64,000 bases of DNA from Gibbula magus (Eukaryota > Mollusca > Gastropoda > Trochida > Trochidae), in contig OW388297.1 in the NCBI GenBank assembly GCA_936450465.1, positions 47,754,130 through 47,818,129 on the forward strand, given 5' to 3'. The translations under genes and the position numbers were made by a program. Below, in pieces: positions 24,441 to 35,186 of this stretch (position 1 is the stretch's first letter; each line of letters opens with the position of its first letter). The notes under the pieces were generated by a model, which made no database searches, had not been told where the DNA came from, and was given only the letters and a program-made list of their open reading frames with translations.

Positions 24441-26110
24441 AGTTTTAGGGTACAGATAATACTTCAGGAATTTGTTGAACTCAGGATCCATAATGGCATT
24501 ATCATAGTTTGAACTTAGCTACATTTCCATTTCCTGTCGCATTTTGTTGTGGAAAAGAAATAGAAAAAATTAGGGCATGGCTTCTATGGGAGAATATTTT
24601 TGTCACCAAAATCATAATACATAATCCCAATTGGCCAAGAATGTTGGTTTTAGCCCATTCGAGTTAAATCCTGATTTAAAAAAGAACAACATGTATACAT
24701 CTCTAAACCAATGGTGTCATGGTTGAGGGCAGTTCCTCCTGGGCCAACTTGTAACTGGTGCTTATCTGTGGCTGGGATCTGTTCGGGATCAGTTTGCAGT
24801 GTGAAGTGCAGTGGAGTGCAGTGGAGTGCAGTGGAGTGCAGGCTGAGCTGTGAACTGTGTGGTCTGAACTCCAGTGTAGGCATGTCAGGCTGACATGGAC
24901 ACAATCTTGGCTAATTTGTTGGAATGAATCCACAAGTTTATCTGAATGATGGCGTGACTTACATGTAATGATAGTAGTATGGAGTAGGCTTGGGTTGAAT
25001 TGACATAGTGGTTTATATGATGAAGAGATTCAAGGTTGAGCAAGTGTATGGCAGTGTTTCAGTTAGACCTATGGTGTATGTATGCTGGTTCTGAAAGCAT
25101 TCTGACATTTAGACAAATGTGAATGGTACAATCAACCAGTTTATCATCATGATTAGTGTGACTTACATTTGAGTGTATCTTTGTGAGGTTTTGGTAATTT
25201 GAGATGATGAAGGAAAACAAACCTGAAGAAGTCTGCGTTATGTTTATGTTAGGTGATCCACAAAACATTCTGAAATTCAGATAAATGTAGGTCTGTTTTT
25301 CAAATAAATCCTCAAGATTATCAATTCTGTAGTGTGATTTATATTTGAGGTATCAGGACATGTAAACATTATATGTTCTGTCAAATTGATTTTGAATCAA
25401 AGTGATAACTATGGACAACAAATTTCATAGATCTTTTTGAAAGAAATATGACATCTTTGCTAAAACAACACACATTATGCTGCTTATTAGTATGCTGCCA
25501 ATATTGGGTTAATTTTTTGACACACATCTTAATCTTTTCTTGTTTATTAAATATATATAGGCACAGGAAAACAATTTCTTTTGATTAACATCTTTGTTGT
25601 AAAGAGTTCCAAAGTTCATCAAACCAACTTTTCAAGGATTGTTGTATAAATTTAATCTGGTATGAATGTAGATACATGCATATGGTTAATTTATCTAGAT
25701 TGAATTACTTACTTATGCATGACTAACATTTGATTGGAGTGCCAAGCTGGATGATCAGGATAAAATGACATTGAAATGTCAGTCTGTTGTTCACTGTATA
25801 TTAGGTCTAGGTTAATATTGTCTGATTTGGATATGTTAAATATAAGTCAAAGATTTAGCATATAACCACAATTTCCACTTTTCATCCTAATTTGTGTTAT
25901 GCAATAATTCTTGATCAATTAACATCATACTCTAAAGATTCTTTTTCATTTTGTTGTTTCATTTGTATTTCAGAATGTATTATTTACCATTTGTTAAATT
26001 TTGAACTTGTCATTTTGATATTTGATTAGATATAGTATTTGTGAAGTGCATCATATTTCAGAGTTTTGTACACACTGTGTTTTTGGTAAGGATAAGATAT
26101 GTAAAAATAC
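24441..26110. other. Intron sequence, no supported gene
   Basis: A short run of GTGGAGTGCA repeats sits at 24810-24840. The overlapping frames at 24650-24933 on both strands come from this low-complexity stretch. Confidence 0.4.
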
Positions 26111-26111
26111 A

Positions 26112-26290
26112 CTATAAGTTTGGGTGCATTACTACAATGACATTAATTGCAGTACCATCCATGGTTTCAGCCAACACTCACCAGTTTCACTGCAAGTTTA
26201 TAGCTACGCTGGTAATGTAGTCTTTTTCTATACAATTATACTATCCACAGTGATATCAGTGTTCTCTTAAAATATTTTTTTGTTACGTCC
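26112..26290 (+). mobile_element. Degraded SINE body
   Basis: Follows the order of the intact SINE at 13901-14247 from GTTTGGGTGCA through ACCATCCATGGTTTCAGCCA, CACCAGTTTCACTGCAAG and ATACTATCCACAGTGATAT. It lacks the tRNA-like 5' part and the tail, and is old and heavily mutated. Confidence 0.65.
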
Positions 26291-29200
26291 AAACTTCCCC
26301 TTCATAGAACACACAGCAAAACTGTAGGAGCAGCAGCAAAAGTACTTCAGATCAAAATAGAAATAACATGTACATGTTGAGGAGACTTGTCTAGTCTGGA
26401 TTACATGATATAGTTGAGGCGTGATACAAGAATTACATCACAGCTATCACTGGAGCCACCTGTGGAGTAATACAGATAACATATCTTCTCCCCAGTGATT
26501 CATTTATAGCCAATCAGAACTCTCCAATCCTCAGTCTCTCTCTCTAAGTGTTTCTACAGTCTAGGCCAGCGAGGAACATGTGCAAATGTTATCATTTAAA
26601 TATAGATCAACTCTAGATATATTTGAACAGGTTTTATTGATAGGGTAGGGTTTTTGAAGAATTTTTTCGGTTGAATCCATTTTGGATTATATTTTAGCAG
26701 GACACCTTTGATAAGGCAGACTCAACATGTGTGTGTAATGGGTGCTTTTTCATTCATGAAATATTCTTTTATGAATTTGGGGTAAATTTTGATAAATTTC
26801 AAAGCTTCTATCTTGATGTCCACATATTGTGTGTGTGTACAAGCTGAGGAGGCAGGAGATGACAGAAGACATCTTCGTTTTCAAATTGTGCTGAGAATAC
26901 TTGCATGTTGATAGTGGAGGGCGTCTATTTCATCATCCTTGATTCCTTTGCTAAAAATACTACAAGAGAGAATTCTTATCTTGTCATAAATTTGGAAAAT
27001 TATTTCAGTTAAAACATTACGCTATTTCTTCATCTGCAGCAGAATACAAATTAAAATTGTTACCATGCTTAGATGGGTGGTTCCAATATAAGAGTTCAAT
27101 ACCTTTGCCTTGTGTACTATGCATTGCTTGCAGATTGTATTGTACCAACATCAGAAATAGTCTTAGAACATGGAATCATGTAGGTTTTATATATATATAC
27201 ATTTATTGCATGATAATTCTACTCATGTACCGTATGCTAATAATGTCTTTAAGTTCAAGAAAAATGATTCAGTAAAGCTTTTGCTTCTAATCTTGATGGG
27301 TTTTTAAGAAAGGAAGTCATAATGTAGTGAAATTTAGGATTTTGCAGGGTACCATTTCAGTACATGTATTTTCAATATCAATTAAACCTTTATCTTCCTG
27401 AGGCTTAATGCTATTCCAGTCTGAGATAGAATATGTATTGGTCATCTGACACTTCCATGTCATGTGTTCATCCAGGGCCACCTTTCATAAAGCATCAAGT
27501 AAAAATAGAGCCATGGACTCTGTAGCTCAACAGGGTTTATATCATTTCATAATGGAGACTGAAATATTCAAATATTATGAAATGTTCTCAATATAATGCA
27601 CAATCCCTAGCCCTGACAAACCTCAGTCTTGAAATTGTTAGTGCATACTCAAACATGACTTGACTCTTAATTTTAATAAAATTGGTTATCCAAGTATCAT
27701 AATTTCTGACATTGAAAAAAAGGTGATCCTCCCAATAACTATGCTAATTGAATCGCTGTTAACCAAATGCCACAATTATAATTGATACAGCAGTTAAAGG
27801 GTTGCATCTTAGTGAGTGAGACAGGGAGATATATTTCCTCCTATCACTTTACTGCTAATCACATGTTCACCTGCATATCACGTACAGAGCTGTGTCCAGT
27901 GCTTTAACACAAACACCTCCTCTCTTTGCCCTAGCCAGCTGCAGGTTGATAAATCTCCATTATATTCTTTGTAGACTTTCAAGGTTTGAGGTAGGTAAGA
28001 AAACTGACCTTTCAAACTTGTGTAAGTTCAATTCAAAGGGTCTACTTTAAAAATTTCATTGCAGAGAAAGAAAAGATTTTTTTAAGATTACAGCTGATTG
28101 ATCATGCTTAGTTGAGAGTTGATATATTTGTTTCAATTTGGAAATTGAACTGCCTTTCTTTTCATCAATGTATAAAGTGAGACATTTCATCCATTATATT
28201 TTTTAAAAGTTTGAGGCCTGCAATGATTCAAGCTTAGTTTATATATTAGTAACCATTTTTCATAGTATCAAGTAGCATTGAACCAATATTTCTCAATTAA
28301 ATGTATTCTTACAGAATCTATCAGTCAGCTGTTTTCTGTAAATGCTGTGCACTGTAATTGTAGCAGCGTAATGATAAGGAAAAGAGTTTATTAAAGTAAT
28401 TAAGCTAGAAGGGCAGGCAATGACATTTGTACCGCTGGATACTCTAAAAGTCAGGAATTTTTATCGCTGTTATATTGTACATAGACATAGACGTGGAGGA
28501 CCTATGTCTATGCGTATTCACGCAACAATCTACTGTATGTGCTATAGATACATGAACATAAATTTGTTTATTGTATACATCTAAAATGCTAAAGATGATA
28601 GCAGTATCATTAATTCTTGACAAACATATGTTGTGTATAAAGCTGATGTTTTGGGTAGGTTCTTAACTTCTTGATGGAAAGAATTTTATCTGAAGATTAT
28701 GTTCCATTGTCAAAAGTATAAATGGACTCAACATTGAGGCCTACTGAAAATCAGGTACAGGAATGAAATCTTCCATTCCTTGTCAGTATCCCCAGCCAAA
28801 AAGCAAAGGTTCCGATTTCAAATTGAGCTATTTAAACGTACAAATCTAAAAACGAACATTCATAATTGAATAGTTCATTATTGATGGTTAATTGAAAAAA
28901 GTTATTTTGAAGCTACAGTCCACATAATTATATAAAGGTATGTTTAACAGTCTAGAATTCTCCTTCAGGAATACTATTGTTGTCTGGTTACACAATGAAA
29001 GTGCAAGCTGAAGAATACAATTCAAGAAAAGCATTTGTATGAAGTATATTTGTATGAATATCAAATCTAGTGTAAGTCATAGAGTATAGGCTGCATGGAT
29101 AGATAGAGAGTAGGAATATCTGAAACATAACATAAATATTTATGGGTGTTTGGACAAGCGAGCTGGGCTGAAGGCTGTGTACAGCCAGTACAAGAGGTTG

Positions 29201-29388
29201 CTATTTATAGAGTAAGTGGTTGAGCTACAGTAGTCTGCTACCAGGAGATGCACATGCATGCACGCACACACGCGCATGCTTACTCGTGTTTTAATAACTG
29301 ATAGAATAAATGATGAAATTTAAATCAAGAGATGTTTATACAGATTATTTAGTTGAGAGGTATCAAGTCAAGTTATTGAAGTGCAGTG
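26291..29388. other. Intron sequence with small repeat pieces
   Basis: Contains the GAGCCATGGACTCTGTAGCTC fragment at 27500-27545 (relative of 8341-8385) and a short hairpin at 28484-28513. No exon could be supported. Confidence 0.45.
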
Positions 29389-29393
29389 AAGTA

Positions 29394-29554
29394 CAGGGGC
29401 GGATCCAGGATTTTTGAAAGGGGGGGGTCCCAAAACAATTTTTCTCCACTCAGTGGGGGGGGGGGGGGGGGTTAGATGTATATCCCAACTTATACATGGA
29501 TTTGAAAAGGGGGGGGTCCGGACCCCCTGAACCCCCCCCTTGGATCCGCCACTG
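29394..29554. mobile_element. Intact small TIR element with G-rich core
   Basis: The left end is CAGGGGCGGATCCAGGATTT and the right end CCTTGGATCCGCCACTG: about 14-bp terminal inverted repeats with one mismatch. A five-base duplication AAGTA sits immediately outside both ends (29389-29393 and 29555-29559). The interior holds several poly-G and poly-C stretches, including 18 or more G residues at 29455-29472. Partial relatives lie at 8690-8812, 11878-12030 and 48600-48650. Confidence 0.85.
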
Positions 29555-30049
29555 AAGTAGCCCAGGCACCCACATACATGTACAGTTTCAGTCTTGTTTC
29601 TATGAATGTGTCCTCATTACATACAGTATGATACACCGATGCTTGTAGTAGAATCACTTATACATTGATGTCATTTTGATAATTTAAAACAAAAATGTAT
29701 TGGTTGTTTGAACAATCTTCATCAGTGATACAGACATATACAGTGTACACACAATGCTGCACCATCTGAATCAATTCAAAAGTAACTTTACCATCTGACA
29801 AATTGCTGCAATCATTTTGTAATAAATAGAAACATGGTCAGACTTGTTTTCACTTCATCTATGTGACTACATGTATGTTTTTACATACATGAAAGTATCT
29901 CTAAGAGAACAGAATATCTCCAATTCCAATGTACCCTGGCAAGCTTGCTACTAACACTGAGTAATTAACAGGAACATTTTCAGACAAGGTGCTTGTTTAT
30001 GTTATGGTTTAGTATTCCCTGAACACTCCACCTCCTAGAGGAACATCTC

Positions 30050-30737
30050 CAGCTCACACAAAGGCAGCAGGCACTGTGTAGATGGGGCAGAGCGCACTGA
30101 TAACGAGAGAGTTATGGCGAGAGTAACATCACAGCGCCTCTTCCGACCCTCCATTTCCACCCTCCAAAGCAGGAGAGTTCCAAATTTAGCCAGACTTGGC
30201 AGCGGGGATGATTCAAACTACTCGGGGAGGTGGGTGCAGTGAGGCGCCGAGCTGGAACCAACATGGCCGCCCGGTTAGCACACCTGTAATGGAAGGGACT
30301 AAATGGACATCGGCTAGCAGTTTCGGACCTGGGAAAATTCTCTGTCTGTCCCAACATGCTTGATCGAAAGACCTCCGTTGGATAGATCTATAGAAGGAAC
30401 TGTGCTTGATAGAAATACCTGTTTTGATAGAAGTGTTTCTTTGTTGGATTTACCTGTGGATTGTGTTCTCTTTCCCCTGGGAATACCTGGTCGTGCTTAG
30501 TCTGTGAGTTCATAGTATCTCCTGCTTAGAATCCTTGGGATGGGTGTGAAAATATACATCTATGTGGTCTTATTTTTTGTAAATTGATAGCTTTATTTAT
30601 TCTTTGATTTTATCACAGGTATGTCATTCAGGTGTTTCATTGTTAAAGTGTAGACCATTTGGTTTTTCAGTCTGTCAGTTTTACGTTGATCGTAAGAGAG
30701 TTTTCTTTGTTTGATACATTGATAATTTACAATACAG
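30050..30737 (+). promoter_or_regulatory. GC-rich promoter and non-coding first exon C of the giant-exon gene
   Basis: 30060-30330 is clearly more GC- and CpG-rich than the surrounding intron (GAGGCGCCGAGCTGG, ATGGCCGCCCGG), as for a TATA-less promoter. Downstream sequence reaches ACAATACAG|GTAAGT at 30738, a perfect donor; a second usable donor is CAG|GTATGT at 30620. In the frame that would join the phase-0 giant exon, a TAA lies just before the donor, so this exon cannot supply a start codon. Transcripts from here would begin translation inside the giant exon, most likely at 35286. It is also the nearest upstream promoter candidate. Confidence 0.45.
30263..30289 (+). promoter_or_regulatory. 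Upstream ORF in leader C (MAARLAHL)
   Basis: AACATGGCC has A at -3 and G at +4, a strong initiation context, but the frame ends after eight codons. If this lies in the mature leader it should reduce or regulate initiation at the main ATG. Whether it is transcribed is unknown. Confidence 0.3.
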
Positions 30738-31918
30738 GTAAGTAAGAAAACAAGGATATTCTAGTAAGAATCTAAGAATACACTCAATTACATGAGTGGA
30801 TAGAGGGTAGGTTTTTTTAATGCTTTATGATCATGACTTTTCACTTGATACCAGTTTTGGTACCTACATTACATTCTTGCAATAAAGTAACCAGTTCATA
30901 AGGCTTTTTCTGCATCAAAGATCTATTTGTTGTCAGGTTCTTGTATTATGATTATCTAAATTATAGGTTGTGGTTTGATGTCTCTTGTAGAAATATGGAA
31001 GTAATTTCATTTGAAGTTGGTCAACCAACAATTTCTATGGTTTTTGATGATTTAATTCTCATTAATTCTGTAGATATTAAAATAGATAGATATACATATA
31101 CTGCTAAGGATCTTGGAGAATGATCAGATGCTCTTAATCATTTGTGTTAAAGGAATGAAGAAGGAACATTATCCGATATTAACTTGATAATCTCTACCAC
31201 ATACTTACTAAATGCTACTAAATGCTATCAGAAAGAGCAATTTACATATGAATCATGTTACAATAATTAAAAGTACTGTTGTAATTATCCAGTGAATAAC
31301 GACCTGAATAAAGATCTGCTTAGTCCTTGTGAATTTTAAGTATGAGAAAGTATACAGTTGTTTTCGTTTTGAGTTGAAAAGGTTAAGTTAACATTTCCAC
31401 ACAGGTTTTTTTCTTATTCTATGAAAATCATATGGTATAATAAATATATAACTCATTTTTAAATTTGTAAGTTCATTGGTTCAGGCCTTATATGGTCAGT
31501 GTAGGTTTGGGGTTTAAATCAAATTATCCAACTTAGGATACCCTCTTCTTTCATATCGTGGAACAATTTAGCATTGCACTGTTGATTTTAATATTTTTAT
31601 ATATATTATTGAACTCATATTGTTTCATAAGTGTTACAGCAAGTGTTAAGTGCTTAGCAATTCAAATTACAAGAATAAGCTCTAGTTTTTGTAATAAAAA
31701 ATAAAACAATTCTAAGCTTCATGCAAAACACTCAGATGCTGTTTTCAGATAAGATAATTAGTATTTTGTTTTTGGATGCATCAAATTTTAGTTTTTCATA
31801 ATTACAATGTGGACAAAATAAAGTTGTAAAAATATTAATATGGTTTTAAAGAATGGTGTTACCATAGTGATATGTGAAAATATGGTAAAGTTTCATAATC
31901 AGAGTCTGCATATCCATA
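30738..31918. other. Intron sequence, nothing recognised
   Basis: AT-rich. The 60-codon frame at 30941-31123 has no supporting context. Confidence 0.4.
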
Positions 31919-31920
31919 TC

Positions 31921-32752
31921 GATTTTCACATGCATTATAGGCTTTATATAAACATGCAGCTTACAGATACAACCTCTTCAATTTGATTTTCACATGCATT
32001 ATAGGCTTTATATAAACATGCAGCTTACAGATACAACCTCTTCAATTTGATTTTCACATGCATTATAGGCTTTATATAAACATGCAGCTTACAGATACAA
32101 CCTCTTCAATTTGATTTTCACATGCATTATAGGCTTTATATAAACATGCAGCTTACAGATACAACCTCTTCAATTTGATTTTCACATGCATTATAGGCTT
32201 TATATAAACATGCAGCTTACAGATACAACCTCTTCAATTTGATTTTTACATGCATTATAGGCTTTATATAAACATGCAGCTTACAGATACAACCTCTTCA
32301 ATTTGATTTTTACATGCATTATAGGCTTTATATAAACATGCAGCTTACAGATACAACCTCTTCAATTTGATTTTTACATGCATTATAGGCTTTATATAAA
32401 CATGCAGCTTACAGATACAACCTCTTCAATTTGATTTTTACATGCATTATAGGCTTTATATAAACATGCAGCTTACAGATACAACCTCTTCAATTTGATT
32501 TTTACATGCATTATAGGCTTTATATAAACATGCAGCTTACAGATACAACCTCTTCAATTTGATTTTTACATGCATTATAGGCTTTATATAAACATGCAGC
32601 TTACAGATACAACCTCTTCAATTTGATTTTCACATGCATTATAGGCTTTATATAAACATGCAGCTTACAGATACAACCTCTTCAATTTGATTTTTACATG
32701 CATTATAGGCTTTATATAAATATGCAGCTTACAGATACAACCTCTTCAATTT
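31921..32752. repeat. Near-perfect 64-bp tandem array, 13 copies
   Basis: Thirteen units of exactly 64 bases start at 31921 and every 64 bases to 32689. Each reads GATTTTYACATGCATTATAG, then GCTTTATATAAACATGCAGC, then TTACAGATACAACCTCTTCA. The only regular variant is the Y: C in units 1-5, T in 6-11, C in 12, T in 13. The last unit has one more change (AAATATG) and runs into TTTGTTTTCAG. Near-identity indicates very recent expansion or active homogenisation. It is non-coding, lying in the intron about 2.4 kb before the giant exon. Confidence 0.97.
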
Positions 32753-32879
32753 GTTTTCAGAAATTACCACATTGAACCGAAAATTAGTCCATGAATTGTA
32801 CAAATGCCTTAATTTAAGCTTTTATATGTTGATCTGCGAAGGGAATTTAGAAGTGGAATACATGAGAACAGCAAGATTA

Positions 32880-33032
32880 CTGGATAACAACTTCTTTATT
32901 GTGAACATACACTCTAAGAGTATATGCGAACTCCTTCCTCAGTTGCCATCCACTCTGATGAAGGAGCAAGCATATCCGATAGTCTGAAATATTGATCATG
33001 TTCACAATGAGGAAGTTGGTATCCAGAATCTA
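32880..33032. repeat. Inverted-repeat element
   Basis: CTGGATAACAACTTCTTTAT and GTGAACAT on the left are matched in inverted order by ATGTTCACAATGAGGAAGTT and GGTATCCAG on the right. The loop carries a second small inverted pair (GAACTCCTTCC / GATGAAGGAGC). This looks like a small foldback or the terminal structure of a larger dead element. The 78-codon frame at 32751-32987 overlaps it and is treated as chance. Confidence 0.65.
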
Positions 33033-34940
33033 GCTCTACCTGTAATGTTTTTGGTTTTCAGTTTTCAAATAGCTAGACTTGCCATATGGGATATCTAGAC
33101 TGTGTACAAGGCAACTTAATTTTAATACAGTTCAGAAGCCACTACCATATGTCAGATGAAATATGGTTAAAGCATTATCCTTTTGTAAAGTGTTTTCCTC
33201 GGGAGGCGGAAGATTGATAAAGCAATGCTTGTTCTGGAAAGTGATCTGGCACATACAGAAGAATAGGAGCCTAATGTGTAGGGAGGTTAGCCGTGTTGGT
33301 ACAGGAGCAATAGCATGTGTTCTGGGACCGATGGGATGTGCTACACAGGTGCTTGCTAGGTAGGGGAGAAGTTTAAGAGGATGGAGCTAAATTTAGAGTT
33401 GTGAGGCATGTATTTCTTGTAATGTATGAAAGGGTGTAACCAGGAGGGGGAGAATTATGTAAGGATGGAAGAAAAGAGAACGTTTGAAATTGAGCTACTT
33501 TATAGAGAGTGATGTACAAAAGGAATACTGTTTTATAGAATTTCTGGTATTGGTTGTAAAGGAAGTATCATTAGAATTTTACCATTCTGCTAATACAGTA
33601 ATAATGTATGGAAGAGAGAGCATTCAAATGTAGGCAGACTAGAGAAATACACAAGATAAATTGTTGTACTGGTTGAGAAAGTTGATTACTTTGGGGTGAG
33701 CATTGTACTATGTCTACCAAAGAGCAAATAGTGGATGTGGTATGGTTTGATGAGATGGGGCTGTATTACAATGAGGCTATATGCTAGGTAAGATATTCCA
33801 CTACCTGTCATGACCTACAGTGGAGGTACAGGGAAAACAGTCAGTTCCATATCTTTAGCATGTGTTCATGTACACAATGGAATGTGGTACGCAGGTGCTT
33901 GTTTGGTAGGAGGAAGGGAAGAGGGTCTGTATATTTGAATGGGGTGTAGAGGGGGGAAATGGAACCAATTGGCACTTACAAATGGAGGAAAGGGACCAAT
34001 ATATTCATTTATAAACTTTGTGTTTTTTTTACATTGACATATGATTTTGAATTAATAAATTACATTTTCCAACTGGCTAGTTTTTTCAAAGACGCTAACA
34101 ATAAGTTATGTCTGTCCCATGTATTCTTGTAGCATTGGGGGAGCATTAGTTGGATATGCCTGGCACACAGGTGCTTGGTTTGGAGAAGGGGCTATATTTA
34201 GAAAGATAGAGGGAGGGTTTGGGGGGATTGCTTATCTGATAACTACACCTGGTTCACTGGTGTAGGCTGAAGTCTGACGTCTTGCTTTATTAAAGGTGAA
34301 ATGTTTTCGATTTGGTAATCAAAAGTGTTGATAATGCTTGATCATCTAAGTTGTGAAAGGTTGTTAATTCATTAGATAATGGTAAAAATAATTATTAAAA
34401 TTTTTAATTTGCATGATTATGCATATTATTAAAAATGAAAAATTTACATTTTTAAATAGAAATGAAGCTGGAATTAATTGTTCCTCGATCTGTTAAAATC
34501 AAGATTGTTAGCAGAAAAGTTTCCTTGTGGCTCAGTGTTTTTAGAAATGTTCTTTTTTCTTATGTTTTCTTTGGAGTGAAAAAGAACAGTATTCTTTACA
34601 GGTTATTAAACTGGTATATAATATCATACTTGCCCATATTCTATCAAGAATACAGATTAAATAACTTACTTTAATGAACATTAAAAGTGTTTTATTTGAT
34701 ATTCAATAGTTACATAAATATGCAGTTAATGTATTTCTAGCATTTTAGAAATGAACCTTATGAAATGACTTTTATCATATTTAGAATGGTTGTAGTTGTA
34801 AAATATTGATAACAGGAAAGAGTATTCTCGTTTATTTCAAAATAATGAATTTATTTGTTGAAAAGGGACTTGTTGATGTCAATTAAAATAATGTATAGAT
34901 CTTTTGTTTGCTTCTTCCCAAATATTATCTATGGATACTG
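33033..34940. other. Intron sequence with faint internal similarity
   Basis: Several phrases recur loosely (GCTACACAGGTGCTTG at 33342, GGTACGCAGGTGCTTG at 33887, GGCACACAGGTGCTTGG at 34152), suggesting an old tandem repeat of about 270-540 bases. No exon seen. Confidence 0.4.
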
Positions 34941-35074
34941 CCATTGGACCAGTGTTGGAGCTTGCAACCAGTCAACCAATTAACTCATCACTGTCTCAGT
35001 CTTTGAGATGAGATAACATTGTCATTCATATATGAATGAATTGAAGAATTACACGCTCAACACTGACCCATTGG
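34941..35074. repeat. Inverted repeat just upstream of the giant exon
   Basis: CCATTGGACCAGTGTTGGAGC (34941-34961) is mirrored by GCTCAACACTGACCCATTGG (35054-35074) with a few mismatches. A folded RNA would form a stem of about 20 base pairs with a loop of about 90, ending about 110 bases before the splice acceptor. It could be a MITE or an intronic structure affecting acceptor use. Confidence 0.6.
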
Positions 35075-35186
35075 TCAGTTTCCTTAGATCATAATGTGAG
35101 AAGTAGTGAGCATTAGATTAACATTGCATCCTTGTATCTTTGATATATTGTCAAGTTATTAAAAGACATATTTCGCTATGTTTCAG

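Noticed and set aside
30112..30357. Minus-strand 81-codon frame over the GC-rich region
   Set aside because: Open because of base composition at a CpG-rich promoter; no domain.
31921..32752. CRISPR-like or spacer-containing array
   Set aside because: Units abut directly with no variable spacers. The same applies to the 89-bp and 20-bp arrays. The genome is animal.
35178..35186. ATG at 35178 as the start codon of the giant protein
   Set aside because: It lies inside CTATGTTTCAG, the pyrimidine tract and AG of a splice acceptor. The three codons MFQ are almost certainly intronic.
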